From Nocardioides bruguierae (GTDB taxonomy: Bacteria; Actinomycetota; Actinomycetes; Propionibacteriales; Nocardioidaceae), in the NCBI RefSeq assembly GCF_023656415.1, contig NZ_JAMOIL010000014.1:1-64000 (forward strand): DNA of 64,000 bases. Reading direction: 5' to 3'. Positions 7,085 through 16,516 of this stretch are shown here, piece by piece. The position numbers and the translations under genes are program-made. Every line of letters starts with the position of its first letter. Within the stretch, counting starts at the first letter, position 1. The notes beneath the pieces were generated by a model. That model was not told where the DNA came from and did not search any database. It saw nothing but the letters and a program-made list of their open reading frames with translations.

Positions 7085-8173
7085 TCAGAGGAAGGAGGCG
7101 GCCCGGGCGTACTGGTCGGGGAGCGGGGAGTCGCTGCGCAGCACCGTGGCGGCGCGGCGCACCCACATCGGGTCGGCCAGCAGCGGGCGGGCCAGCGCGA
7201 CGACGTCCGCCGCACCGTCGGCCAGCAGCTGCTCGGCCTGCAGCGGCTCGGTGATCATCCCGACGGCGATGGTGGGGATGCCCGCCTCCTCGCGGACCTT
7301 CCGCGCGAACGGCACCTGGTAGCCCGGCCCGACGGGGATCTGCGCGGTCGGCAGGTTGCCACCGGTGGAGACGTGCAGCGCGTCGACGCCGACACCGGCG
7401 AGCTGCTTGGCGAGGTGCACGGTGTCCTCGGCCGTCCAGCCCTCGCCCTCGGCCCAGTCGGTCGCGGAGACCCGGGTGACCAGCGGGACGTCGTCGGGCA
7501 GCACGGCGCGGACGGCCTCGGCCACCTCGACCGCGAGACGGGTCCGGTTCTCCAGGGAGCCGCCGTAGCCGTCGGTGCGGTGGTTGGAGAGCGGGGAGAG
7601 GAACTGGTGCAGCAGGTAGCCGTGGGCGGCGTGCAGCTCGATCAGCCGGTAGCCGGCCTCGAGCGCGCGCCGCGCCGCGTCCGCGAAGCCCTCGACGACG
7701 CGGGCGATGCCGGCCTCGTCCAGGGCGGCCGGCTGGGGGTAGCCCTCGGTGAAGGGGATCGCCGAGGGCGCCACGACCTGCCAGGCGGCCGGGCCCTCGA
7801 AGAGCCCCGAGCCGCCGTCCCACGGCTTGGCGGTGCTGGCCTTGCGGCCGGCGTGCGCGAGCTGGATGCCGGGCACGACGCCCTGCGCCTCCATGGCGGC
7901 GGTGAGCCGGCGGTGGGCGGGCACCTGCGCGTCGTCCCAGATGCCGAGGTCCCACCCGGTGATGCGCCCCTCGGGCAGCACACCGGTGGCCTCGACGATG
8001 ATCGCGCCCGGGCCGCCCGCGGCCCGCGCGCCGTAGTGGGCGAGGTGCCAGTCGTTGGGGGCGCCCACGTCGGGGCCCTCGGCAGCGGCGGAGTACTGGC
8101 ACATCGGCGCCATCCAGGCGCGGTTGCTGATCTCGGTGCCACGCAGGGTGAGGGGGGCGAAGAGCTGGCTCAT
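7085..8173 (-). CDS. NADH:flavin oxidoreductase, old yellow enzyme family (YqjM-like)
   Basis: 362 residues from ATG 8173, which has a good SD (GGAGGAGAC) 8 nt upstream; a longer in-frame extension is not protein-like. OYEs are FMN enzymes that reduce activated C=C bonds with NAD(P)H. The sequence has APMCQYS (~25, the redox-modulating Cys of YqjM-type OYEs), QLAHAGRKAS (~100), the substrate-binding HAAHGYLLHQFLSPLSNHR (~175) and YGGSLENR (~198). The substrate is not predictable. It stands alone; its 3' end abuts the palindromic repeat copy 2. Confidence 0.92.
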   Translation of the reverse strand: MSQLFAPLTLRGTEISNRAWMAPMCQYSAAAEGPDVGAPNDWHLAHYGARAAGGPGAIIVEATGVLPEGRITGWDLGIWDDAQVPAHRRLTAAMEAQGVVPGIQLAHAGRKASTAKPWDGGSGLFEGPAAWQVVAPSAIPFTEGYPQPAALDEAGIARVVEGFADAARRALEAGYRLIELHAAHGYLLHQFLSPLSNHRTDGYGGSLENRTRLAVEVAEAVRAVLPDDVPLVTRVSATDWAEGEGWTAEDTVHLAKQLAGVGVDALHVSTGGNLPTAQIPVGPGYQVPFARKVREEAGIPTIAVGMITEPLQAEQLLADGAADVVALARPLLADPMWVRRAATVLRSDSPLPDQYARAASFL

Positions 8174-8381
8174 CGGACGGAAGTCTCCTCCGGGTCGCAG
8201 GGGTGCGTCGTGCACGAGGTCCAACCCGGGAGGTCCGCCACCTCTTCCGACCAGGTGGGTGGACGAGGTCACAACCCGGCCGGCACGAGGGGCCACCCGC
8301 TGGTGCCGTCCGTACGGGTGCTGCCACCACCACGGGGCCGATTCTGCTGCGGAGGCGTTGCGGACCGCTCTAGGTTCGCCT

Positions 8382-8431
8382 CAGCGCCCGCGCGGAGGAC
8401 CGACCCGAGACGGTTCACCACGCGGGCGCTG
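8382..8431 (-). terminator. Possible terminator hairpin after the MarR gene
   Basis: CAGCGCCCGCG (8382-8392) pairs perfectly with CGCGGGCGCTG (8421-8431) across a 28-nt loop. It lies downstream of the tandem-MarR stop codon on the minus strand. There is no U-run. The 297-bp gap 8174-8470 shows nothing else I can support. Confidence 0.4.
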
Positions 8432-8470
8432 CCTGTGCGCCTGCTCGTGCGCCCGCCTGAGCGGGTCGTC

Positions 8471-9358
8471 TCAGGCGTCGGTGACGACCCGGCGCAGGTA
8501 GCCCAGCAGGCGCTCGAGCTCGTCGGCGGCCAGGTCGGCGCAGACCACCTCGACCACCGCGTCGGCCAGGGTGCGAGCGCGGTCGATGACGGCGGGGGCC
8601 TCGCCGGTCAGGTGCAGCTCGTGCGCGCGCCGGTCGGTGGTGCTGCGTCGGCGCTCCACGAGGCCGCGCTGCTCCAGCTCGTCCACGATGCCCACGACGG
8701 ACGCCGGGCTGAGGCCGAGGTAGCCGGCGAGCTCGGTCTGCGGCATCGGTCCGCGGGCGCGCACGGCCACGAGCGAGCCGATGTGCCGGGGCTCGATGCC
8801 CAGCGGCGCGAGGCCCGCGGAGAACCGGGGTCCGACGGCCGTGTGGGCACGCACGATCAGGAACCCGGGGAAGGTCCGCAGCTCGGGGGCGGCGGCGGTG
8901 CCGTCGTCCGCCACCAGGAGTCGGGCGAGGAGGGCGGTGAGGTCGTCGGCCTCGTCCGCGCTGAAGGGGGCCCGGACGGCGGCGTCGGCCGCCTCGACGG
9001 AGGGGGCCCACTCCTCGGCCGCCTCGGCACCGGCGTCGGTGCGGGTGAGCAGGTAGGAGCGGCGGTCGTCGGGGTTGCGCACGCGCTCGACGAGACCGCG
9101 GGAGACCAGCCCGGCCGCGACCTTGCCGAGGGTGGTGCGGCTGGTGGAGACGGCCAGCGCCAGGGCCTGCTGGCTGCGGGGCACGCCGTCGCCGAGGACC
9201 CGGAGCACCGCGTAGGCCTGGATGCCGGCGTCGCTCGGGAGAGTGGCGTCGAGGATCAGCTGGGTGCGTCCGGCGGCGCGCCAGAGGACGTGCCCCGGCA
9301 GCGCGGCCAGCTCGGGCAGCAGCTCGCGGCCCGCGGCCACGTGGCAGTCGAGCCCCAC
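8471..9358 (-). CDS. Tandem MarR-family transcriptional regulator (two MarR domains in one chain)
   Basis: 295 residues from a GTG with a strong SD (GAGGGGGA). MarR proteins are normally ~150-residue homodimers; here two winged-helix units sit in one chain. Unit 1: LALAVSTSRTTLGKVAAGLV then RNPDDRRSYLLTRT (residues ~65-110). Unit 2: GYLGLSPASVVGIVDELEQR then RSTTDRRAHELHLT (~200-260). Each has a recognition helix and a DRR wing, so one polypeptide could act as a pseudo-dimer. It is divergent from a DHA2 exporter, the classic arrangement for a repressor of a drug pump that releases DNA when ligand binds. A perfect 8-bp inverted repeat lies between them. Confidence 0.85.
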   Translation of the reverse strand: MGLDCHVAAGRELLPELAALPGHVLWRAAGRTQLILDATLPSDAGIQAYAVLRVLGDGVPRSQQALALAVSTSRTTLGKVAAGLVSRGLVERVRNPDDRRSYLLTRTDAGAEAAEEWAPSVEAADAAVRAPFSADEADDLTALLARLLVADDGTAAAPELRTFPGFLIVRAHTAVGPRFSAGLAPLGIEPRHIGSLVAVRARGPMPQTELAGYLGLSPASVVGIVDELEQRGLVERRRSTTDRRAHELHLTGEAPAVIDRARTLADAVVEVVCADLAADELERLLGYLRRVVTDA

Positions 9359-9387
9359 GCGTGATCCCCCTCTCGTTCGTCCCGCAC

Positions 9388-9449
9388 CAGATCGTTCAGG
9401 TGTTGACGATCTGCTCTCCGAGCGTATCGTAGCGCAGCAGATAGTTCAG
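9388..9449. promoter_or_regulatory. Promoter/operator region between MarR gene and exporter
   Basis: A plus-strand promoter candidate is TTGACG (9403-9408), 16-bp spacer, TATCGT (9425-9430). The -35 is straddled by a perfect inverted repeat CAGATCGT (9388-9395)/ACGATCTG (9406-9413). A related CAGATAGTTCAG at 9438-9449 repeats CAGATCGTTCAG (9388-9399) in the same direction 50 bp on. These are likely operators of the tandem MarR protein. Confidence 0.6.
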
Positions 9450-9515
9450 CCCGTGACGGTTTCGCCCGTCCCTCATCCTCAGCGACCACCCCCTCGCAAC
9501 GACGCAGGAGCTCCC

Positions 9516-11099
9516 ATGTCCTCGCCCGCCCCCGAGACCACCGCGGCCAGCGCGCCCGCCGGGTCCGACACCAAGTGGTGGACCCTCGCCGCCGTCTGTC
9601 TCGGCGTCTTCATGCTGCTGCTCGACATCACCATCGTGAACGTCGCGCTCCCCGACATCGCCACGGCGCTCGACGCCGGGCTCTCCGACCTCCAGTGGGT
9701 CATCGACGCCTACGCCCTCTCCCTGGCCGCGCTGCTGCTGACGGCCGGCTCCCTGGCCGACCTCTACGGCCGCCGTCGCGTCTTCGCGATCGGCCTGGTG
9801 CTGTTCACCGTCGGCTCGCTGGCCTGCGGCTTCGCGACCGACGTCCTCTTCCTCTGCCTGGCCCGCGCCTTCCAGGGCATCGGCGGCGCCGCCATGTTCG
9901 CCACCGCCCTCGCCCTGCTGGCCAGCGCCTTCCGCGGCAAGGACCGGGGCGTGGCCTTCGGTGCCTTCGGCGCCACCACCGGCGTGGCCGTGGCCATCGG
10001 CCCGGTGCTCGGCGGCGTGCTCACCTCCGGGCTGTCCTGGCGGTGGATCTTCTTCGTCAACGTGCCGCTGTGCCTGGTCGCGCTCGTCGTCACCCTCGCC
10101 CGGGTCCAGGAGTCCAAGGACCCCCGCGCCGGCGGCCCCGACTGGTTCGGGTTCATCACGTTCTCCGTGGCGCTGGCCGCGCTGGTCTTCGGCCTGATCG
10201 AGGCCGGCGAGTCCGGCTGGGGCGAGACGCAGGTCGTGGTCTCGCTGGTGGTCGCCGCCGTCCTGCTGGTGGTCTTCCTGGTCAGCCAGGCGCGCCTCGC
10301 GCACCCGATGTTCGACCTCACGCTCCTGCGCAAGCCCACCTTCGTCGGTGGCCTCGTCGCCGCGTTCGCCATCTCCGCCACGGTCTTCTCGCTGCTGACC
10401 TACCTGGTCATCTACGTGCAGTCGGTGCTCGGCTACTCCGCCGTCGGCACGGGCGTGCGGTTCCTCTTCCTCTCCGGCGCATCGTTCGTCTGCGCGGTCG
10501 TCGCAGGACGACTCTCCAGCCACGTCCCCGTGAAGTGGCTGATGTTCCCGGGCTTCGTGCTCGTCGCCGTCGGCCTGTTCCTCATGACCGGCCTCGACGC
10601 CGACTCCGCCTGGACCCACCTGATCGCCGGCATGGTCATCGCCGGCTTCGGCATCGGCATGGTCAACCCGCCGCTGGCCTCCACGGCCGTCGGCGTCGTC
10701 ACCCCGGACCGCTCCGGCATGGCCTCCGGCGTGAACTCGACCTTCCGCCAGGTCGGCATCGCCACGGGCATCGCGGCGCTGGGCTCGATCTTCAGCCACC
10801 AGGTCTCGGACGCGGTCACCTCCGACCTGAGCGGCCAGGTGCCGGACGCGGCGGTGGACGGTCTCTCCGCGGCGCTGTCCTCCGGCCAGGTGCAGGTCGC
10901 CGCGTCGGCCGCGCAGTCGGCCGCCGAGCAGAACGGCGGAGACGGCTCGGCCGCCTACGACCTGGTGCTCAACGTGGGCACCACCGCCGTCGTCGACGCG
11001 CTCAACCACATCCTGCTCATCGGTTCCGTCGGTGCGGCCGTCGCCGCCGTCGCCGTGCTGTTCCTCGTTCGGCAGAGGGACTTCGTCTCCTCGCACTGA
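9516..11099 (+). CDS. DHA2-family MFS drug exporter (EmrB/QacA type)
   Basis: 527 residues, the usual size of a 14-helix DHA2 drug:H+ antiporter in the inner membrane. Start is the ATG with GCAGGAG 7 nt upstream. Family motifs are LDITIVNVALPDIATAL in helix 1, LADLYGRRRVF after helix 2 (motif A), RAFQGIGGAAMFATALAL, and GVAVAIGPVLGGVLTSGLSWRWIFFVNVP in helix 5 (motif C). A longer reading frame exists upstream but would overlap the operator. Expression is probably controlled by the divergent MarR protein. Substrate unknown; hydrophobic cations or antibiotics are typical. Confidence 0.92.
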   Translation: MSSPAPETTAASAPAGSDTKWWTLAAVCLGVFMLLLDITIVNVALPDIATALDAGLSDLQWVIDAYALSLAALLLTAGSLADLYGRRRVFAIGLVLFTVGSLACGFATDVLFLCLARAFQGIGGAAMFATALALLASAFRGKDRGVAFGAFGATTGVAVAIGPVLGGVLTSGLSWRWIFFVNVPLCLVALVVTLARVQESKDPRAGGPDWFGFITFSVALAALVFGLIEAGESGWGETQVVVSLVVAAVLLVVFLVSQARLAHPMFDLTLLRKPTFVGGLVAAFAISATVFSLLTYLVIYVQSVLGYSAVGTGVRFLFLSGASFVCAVVAGRLSSHVPVKWLMFPGFVLVAVGLFLMTGLDADSAWTHLIAGMVIAGFGIGMVNPPLASTAVGVVTPDRSGMASGVNSTFRQVGIATGIAALGSIFSHQVSDAVTSDLSGQVPDAAVDGLSAALSSGQVQVAASAAQSAAEQNGGDGSAAYDLVLNVGTTAVVDALNHILLIGSVGAAVAAVAVLFLVRQRDFVSSH

Positions 11100-11103
11100 G
11101 GCA

Positions 11104-11140
11104 CCGCCGAGTCGGCAGCAAGCTGCTGCCGACTCGGCGG
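11104..11140. terminator. Bidirectional terminator hairpin
   Basis: A 17-bp perfect stem (11104-11120 with 11124-11140, central GCCGAGTCGGCAGCA) and a 3-nt loop, placed exactly between the convergent ends of the exporter and the allophanate hydrolase gene. Confidence 0.8.
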
Positions 11141-11147
11141 GACGGGG

Positions 11148-12854
11148 TCAGCGGGCGGCGAGGTAGGCCGGCCAGCCGCCGAAGGACGTGATGTCCTTGC
11201 CGGCGGCCGCGGCGTCGGCGGCGACGCCGAACCCGGTCACGCAGCTGCCGTCCGCGAGCTCCACCGAGCCGAGGCTCATGGGGGCCGGGAGGGCCGCGAG
11301 GAAGCGACCGAGGGCGGCGGGGGAGAGCTCCCAGAGACCGCCCTCGATCGCCGCCCCGCCCTCGGCCTCCCGCACCAGCCCGGGCTTGGGCGGCGTCGTG
11401 TCGAGGGCGAGCAGGCGGTAGGACGCAGCGGTGGTGGCCGGACCCACCCAGCGGGCGCCGAGGGCCTCCAGCTCGTGGGCGAGCGGCTGGCCGGGCAGGT
11501 GGGCCCCGACGACCAGCAGGCGCGTGGCCTCCGCGCCGGCGAGCAGCGGCCACGGACCCGGGTCCGGCAGCGCCGGTGCCGCACCCGGCAGCGCCACGGA
11601 CGGCGGCAGCACGGCCATGCGGCGTGCCACGTCGAGCGCGACGGCGTCCTCGAACGCCCGGCCGAGGACCGTCACGCCCGTCTGCGCGACCGAGCCGTCC
11701 TCCTCGACCACCGTGCCCGTCGGCACCGCGACGCCGCACAGGTCGAAGAGGTTGGCGAAGTTCGTGTAGGTGCCCACCCAGGAGTTCACCGCGACCGGCG
11801 CGGCGGCCAGCGCCGCCTGCGTGGGGTGGCCGGGGGCGGTGGGCACGACGAGGACGTCGCAGCCCTCGACGAGGCCCATCGCCCGGGCCCTGAGCTCCTC
11901 GAGGCGGGCGGTGTCGCGAACGTACGCCGAGCCGCTGACCTCCCCGGCCCGGGAGACGATGCCGCCGACGGTGGGGTCGCAGTCGTCGAGGTGGGCGTCC
12001 ACGAAGTCGCCGACGGCCCCGTGCCGCTCGGCGACCAGCGCGCCGTCGTAGAGGAGGAGCGCGGCGTCCAGGAAGTCCTGGAAGGGGACCTTCACGACGT
12101 CGGCACCGCCGGCCTCGAGCCGGGCGATCGCGTCGTCGAACGCCGCGACCCAGGCCGGCTCCATCCGCACCAGGGTCTCGGGGACGGCGACCCGCGGCCG
12201 CGTCGGCGCGGCCAGCCGCACGTCGGAGGGCCACGCCCGGGTGCCCGGTCCGCCCGCCATCGCCCCCATCGCCGTGGCAGCGGTGTCGAGGTCGCGAGCG
12301 AAGATCGTCACCGCGTCCCAGGAGCGGCAGGCGGGCAGGACGCCCTCGACGGCGGCGACCCCGAGCGTGGGCTTGATGCCGACCAGGCCCTGGAACATCG
12401 CGGGCACGCGACCGGACCCGGCCGTGTCGGTGCCGATGGCGACGTCGGCCAGACCGAGCGCGACCGACACCGCCGACCCGGACGACGAACCACCCGAGAC
12501 GTAGGACGGACGCCGGGCGTCGCGGACCCCGCCGTGCGGGCTGCGCTGGCCGACGAGCCCGGTGGCGAACTGGTCGAGGTTGGTCGAGCCGAGCACGGTG
12601 GCACCGGCCGCACGCAGCCGTGCGACGGCCTGGGCGTCGGCGTCGGCGGGCCCGTCCGCGAAGGTCGGGCAGGCGGCCGTGGTGGGCGTGCCCGCCACGT
12701 CCACGTTGTTCTTCACCGCGAGCAGGAGCCCGGCCAGGGGGCCCTGCGCGGAGGCGGCCTCGGCCTCCACGACCTCGCGGTCGCGGACGAACAGGAACAC
12801 CTCCGGGCGCTGCGCCACCTCGAGGGCGGCGAACGCGTCGCCGACCCGGCTCAT
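11148..12854 (-). CDS. atzF: Allophanate hydrolase
   Basis: 568 residues. It hydrolyses allophanate to ammonia and CO2, the last step of the ATP-dependent urea/guanidine route. The amidase-signature part (about 1-430) shows the Lys of VKNNVDVAG (~45), the Ser-rich YVSGGSSSGSAVSVALG (~125) and IGTDTAGSGRVPA (~145) holding the Ser-cisSer-Lys catalytic triad. The C-terminal ~120 residues form the extra allophanate hydrolase domain (LLVVGAHLPGQPL ... ITSFGGWPAYLA). Its ATG overlaps the upstream carboxylase stop as ATGA, so the two are translationally coupled. Last gene of a four-gene run read leftward from 18050. Confidence 0.93.
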   Translation of the reverse strand: MSRVGDAFAALEVAQRPEVFLFVRDREVVEAEAASAQGPLAGLLLAVKNNVDVAGTPTTAACPTFADGPADADAQAVARLRAAGATVLGSTNLDQFATGLVGQRSPHGGVRDARRPSYVSGGSSSGSAVSVALGLADVAIGTDTAGSGRVPAMFQGLVGIKPTLGVAAVEGVLPACRSWDAVTIFARDLDTAATAMGAMAGGPGTRAWPSDVRLAAPTRPRVAVPETLVRMEPAWVAAFDDAIARLEAGGADVVKVPFQDFLDAALLLYDGALVAERHGAVGDFVDAHLDDCDPTVGGIVSRAGEVSGSAYVRDTARLEELRARAMGLVEGCDVLVVPTAPGHPTQAALAAAPVAVNSWVGTYTNFANLFDLCGVAVPTGTVVEEDGSVAQTGVTVLGRAFEDAVALDVARRMAVLPPSVALPGAAPALPDPGPWPLLAGAEATRLLVVGAHLPGQPLAHELEALGARWVGPATTAASYRLLALDTTPPKPGLVREAEGGAAIEGGLWELSPAALGRFLAALPAPMSLGSVELADGSCVTGFGVAADAAAAGKDITSFGGWPAYLAAR

Positions 12855-15800
12855 GCCGACACCTCCGCGCCGTCCAGGGCCGCCAGGACGACCAGCGCGT
12901 CGCCCGGTGCCACCTGGGTGCCCGGGGTGGCGGTCACGGCGACCACCCGTCCGGCCGCGGGTGCCGTCACGTGGCTCTCCATCTTCATCGCCTCCAGTCG
13001 CACGAGCACTGCTCCCTCCTCCACGACGTCGCCCTCGGCCACGTCGACCTTCCACACGTTGGCCACGAACGGCGCGTCCACCCGCGCGCCGCCCTCGGGC
13101 ACCTCGACGTCGACGGGCTCCGGGACGGCGGCCTCCGCCGCGGCCTCGGCACGGTCGAACTCGCCGGCGGCCTCCCAGGCGCTGCGCTCGGCGCCGAACG
13201 CGGTCGCCTGACGTTCCCGGAACTCCTGTATCGAGGCAGCGTTGTCGGCCAGGAACCGCTCGTGCTCGGCGAGGGAGAACTCCCCGTCGGTGACGTCGAG
13301 CGAGCCCCGACCGGCGGCCATGTCCGCGCGCAGGTCCATCAGCTCCTCGGGCTCGACCGGGTACCAGGAGATCCGGTCGAAGAAGCGCAGCAGCCACGGG
13401 CTGCCGGGCTCGAACAGCGCGTTGGTGCGGTGGCTGCTCCACACCTGCGTGGTGCGGCCGACGAACTGGTACCCGCCCGGCCCCTCCATGCCGTAGATGC
13501 ACAGGTAGGCGCCGCCGATGCCGACGGAGTTCTCCGCCGTCCAGGTGCGGGCCGGGTTGTACTTCGTGGTGACGAGCCGGTGCCGCGGGTCGAGCGGTGT
13601 GGCGACGGGGGCGCCGAGGTAGACGTCGCCCAGGCCGAGCACGAGGTAGTCGGCGGCGAAGACGGTGTCGTAGACGTCCGCGACGCTCTCCAGGCCGTTG
13701 ACCCGGCGGATGAACTCGATGTTCCACGGGCACCAGGGCGCGTCGTCACGCACGCCGGCCATGTAGCGGGCGATCGCCTCGCGGGTCGCGGGGTCGTCCC
13801 AGGAGAGCGGCAGCCGCACCTGGCGGCTGGGCACGACGAGCTCGGAGACGGCGGGGAGCCCGTCCTCCAGCTCGGTGAGCAGGCCCAGCAGCCGGGGAAC
13901 CGGCAGGACGTCGGGGTCCACGTGCACCTGGAGCGAGCGGATGCCTGGCGTCAGGTCGAGGACGCCCGCGACACGCTGCTCGGCGAGAGCGGTGTGCAGC
14001 GCGTGCACCCGGGCCCGCAGGCCGAGATCCAGCACGAGGTCGCCGTACTCGACCAGCACGTTGTCGTCCCCCGAGCGCCGGTACACGACGTCCGGGGCGC
14101 CCGGGCCTCGTGCGTGGCGACGCAGCAGCACGCCGTCGTCGCCGTCCCCGCCCGTCCGCGGCCGGGTCGGGGACGGCAGGACGAGCGAGCGGGGCGACGG
14201 GGCCGCCTCCAGGCGGACCGGCACGAACGAGACGGTGTCGCCCGGCCGCAGCTGGCCGAGCTTCCACCGGTCGGCGCTGACCACCGTCACGGGGCAGACG
14301 AAGCCACCCAGGCTCGGGCCGTCCGGGCCGAGCAGGATCGGGGTGTCCCCGGTGAAGTCCAGGGCACCCACCGAGTAGGCGTTGTCGTGGATGTTCGAGG
14401 GGTGCAGACCGGCCTCGCCGCCGTCCTGACGTGCCCACTGCGGCTTCGGCCCGACGAGCCGGACACCCGTGCGCGCGGAGTTGAAGTGCACGCCGTAGCG
14501 AGTGGCGAACAGGGTCTCCATGTCGGCGCGGGTGAAGAACTCCGGTGCGCCGTGGGGGCCCTCGGTGACGGTGAGGTCCCAGTGCTTCCCGAACGTCGGG
14601 CGCAGCGCGGGGTCCACCGGACCGGCGGGCTCCCGCTCGGGCGCGGCGGTGCGCAGGACGTCGCCCGGACGCAGCGCCCGGCCACCGTGGCCGCCGAACC
14701 CGCCCAGGGTGAAGGTGGCGCGCGAGCCCAGGTACTCCGGCACGTCGAGGCCACCCGCGAGCGCCACGTACGTGCGCAGTCCGGCGCCGGCGTCCCCGAC
14801 GTCGAGGAGGCCACCGGCAGGCACGAGCACGGGCTCCCACATCGGCGCCTCGACGCCGTCGACGCGCACCGGCGCGGGTGCCCCGGTGACGCAGACGAGG
14901 GTGTCGTGGGTGAAGCGCAGCGCGGGACCGGTGGCGGTGCACTCCAGGCCGGCCGCGTCCTCGTCGTTGCCGAGGGCGAGGTTGCCCAGTCGCAGCGAGC
15001 GGGCGTCCATGGCCCCGGACGGCGGCACGCCGACCTGCCACAGGCCGCGCCGGCCCTCGGCGTCCTGGACGGTGGTCATCAGGCCCGGGCGTTCGACCGT
15101 GATCCGCGGCTCGGGGTCGCCGAAGCCGTCGAGGGTGTGGGTGGTGTGCCGGACGTCGGCGACGGCGTCGAGGTCGCAGACCGCGCGCAGGAGGCCGAGA
15201 TTGACCTCGATGCCGTCGACCCGGGTCTCCTCCAGCGCGTCGCGCAGGCGGGCCCAGGCGGCGGGCCGGTCGCCGGCGGTGGCGATCACCTTCGCGAGCA
15301 GCGGGTCGTAGGCGGTGGAGACCTCGGTGCCGGTCTCGACCCACCCGTCGACGCGGACGTCCGCAGACGCGGCCGGGTGGGTGACACCGGTGAGGAGGCC
15401 GGCGGACGGGCGGAAGTCGGCGGCCGGGTCCTCTGCGTAGACGCGCGCCTCGACGGCGTGGCCGACCACCGGCACGGCGCCGTCGGGGTGCGCGGCGAGA
15501 GCCTCGTCCACGAAGGCCGTGTCACCGGCGGCCAGGCGCAGCATCCAGCCGACGAGGTCGACACCGGTGACCTGCTCGGTGACCGGGTGCTCGACCTGGA
15601 GCCGGGCGTTGACCTCCAGGAAGGACGCCTCGCCGCGCTCGGCGTCGTAGACGAACTCCACCGTGCCGGCGGAGCGGTAGGCCACCGAGGCGGCGAGGTC
15701 GCGGGCGGCGGTGCGCAGGGTCTCGCGGACGTCGTCCGGGAGGTCCGGCGCGGGGGCCTCCTCGAGCACCTTCTGGTGCCGGCGCTGGAGCGAGCAGTCG

Positions 15801-16516
15801 CGGTCGCCGAGGGTGAGGACGCGGCCCGTGCCGTCACCGAAGACCTGGACCTCCACGTGCCGGGCCCGCTCGACGTAGCGCTCGGCGAAGACGCCGGCCG
15901 AGCCGAAGCTGGCTCGGGCCATCCGGGTGACGGACGCGAACCCCGCCCGCAGCTCCTCCGGGGTGCGGCAGACGGTCATCCCGATGCCACCGCCCCCGCC
16001 GGTCGCCTTGAGCATGACGGGGTAGCCGACCGCCTCGACCTCGGCGACGGCCTCGTCCGCGTCGGCGAGGATGCCGGTGCCCGCGAACACGGGGACGCCG
16101 GCGGCCGTCGCGGCCTCGCGGGCGGTGTGCTTGGCGCCGAAGGTGCGCAGGACGTCGGGGGTCGGCCCGACGAACGTGAGGCCCTCGGACTCCAGCCGCT
16201 CGGCGAAGCCGGCGTCCTCGGAGAGGAAGCCGTAGCCGGGGTGGACCGCGGTGGCACCGGTCGCCTTCGCCGCGGCGAGCACCGCGTCGACGTCCAGGTA
16301 GGACTGGCTCGGCGGGGTCGGGCCGAGCAGCACCGCCTCGTCCGCGAGGTGGACGTGGGCGGCGCCGCGGTCGGCCTCGGAGAAGACGGCCACGGTGCGC
16401 CAGCCGGCCGCCTTCGCGGCACGGATGACCCGGCAGGCGATCTCGCCGCGGTTGGCGACGAGCAGGGTGCCCGGTGTCGTGGCGGGTGTCGTGGCAGGTG
16501 TCGTGGTGGCGCTCAT
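12851..16516 (-). CDS. Biotin-dependent urea/guanidine carboxylase
   Basis: 1221 residues, the normal single-chain length. It carboxylates urea or, in operons with DUF1989 proteins, guanidine, using ATP, bicarbonate and biotin. Order of domains: biotin carboxylase (1-450; LLVANRGEIACRVIRAAK, ATP-grasp KATGGGGGIGM ~170, RLQVEHPVTEQV ~305), a KipA/KipI-like carboxyltransferase (480-1120; VCPVTVVSADRWKLGQL, GYQFVGRTTQVW), and a biotinyl domain with VRLEAMKMES near 1175, the Lys being biotinylated. The N-terminus holds a short ATTP repeat. ATGA overlaps tie it to both neighbours. The family neighbours argue for guanidine as the true substrate, which is inference. Confidence 0.92.
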   Translation of the reverse strand: MSATTTPATTPATTPGTLLVANRGEIACRVIRAAKAAGWRTVAVFSEADRGAAHVHLADEAVLLGPTPPSQSYLDVDAVLAAAKATGATAVHPGYGFLSEDAGFAERLESEGLTFVGPTPDVLRTFGAKHTAREAATAAGVPVFAGTGILADADEAVAEVEAVGYPVMLKATGGGGGIGMTVCRTPEELRAGFASVTRMARASFGSAGVFAERYVERARHVEVQVFGDGTGRVLTLGDRDCSLQRRHQKVLEEAPAPDLPDDVRETLRTAARDLAASVAYRSAGTVEFVYDAERGEASFLEVNARLQVEHPVTEQVTGVDLVGWMLRLAAGDTAFVDEALAAHPDGAVPVVGHAVEARVYAEDPAADFRPSAGLLTGVTHPAASADVRVDGWVETGTEVSTAYDPLLAKVIATAGDRPAAWARLRDALEETRVDGIEVNLGLLRAVCDLDAVADVRHTTHTLDGFGDPEPRITVERPGLMTTVQDAEGRRGLWQVGVPPSGAMDARSLRLGNLALGNDEDAAGLECTATGPALRFTHDTLVCVTGAPAPVRVDGVEAPMWEPVLVPAGGLLDVGDAGAGLRTYVALAGGLDVPEYLGSRATFTLGGFGGHGGRALRPGDVLRTAAPEREPAGPVDPALRPTFGKHWDLTVTEGPHGAPEFFTRADMETLFATRYGVHFNSARTGVRLVGPKPQWARQDGGEAGLHPSNIHDNAYSVGALDFTGDTPILLGPDGPSLGGFVCPVTVVSADRWKLGQLRPGDTVSFVPVRLEAAPSPRSLVLPSPTRPRTGGDGDDGVLLRRHARGPGAPDVVYRRSGDDNVLVEYGDLVLDLGLRARVHALHTALAEQRVAGVLDLTPGIRSLQVHVDPDVLPVPRLLGLLTELEDGLPAVSELVVPSRQVRLPLSWDDPATREAIARYMAGVRDDAPWCPWNIEFIRRVNGLESVADVYDTVFAADYLVLGLGDVYLGAPVATPLDPRHRLVTTKYNPARTWTAENSVGIGGAYLCIYGMEGPGGYQFVGRTTQVWSSHRTNALFEPGSPWLLRFFDRISWYPVEPEELMDLRADMAAGRGSLDVTDGEFSLAEHERFLADNAASIQEFRERQATAFGAERSAWEAAGEFDRAEAAAEAAVPEPVDVEVPEGGARVDAPFVANVWKVDVAEGDVVEEGAVLVRLEAMKMESHVTAPAAGRVVAVTATPGTQVAPGDALVVLAALDGAEVSA

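Noticed and set aside
5629..7215. Shared peptide sequence GYDPPHSWFRA-ETT-VVGRTPST seen in frames near both palindromic repeats
   Set aside because: It is translation of the repeat DNA, not a protein domain; it occurs in frames with no start signals and disappears outside the repeat.
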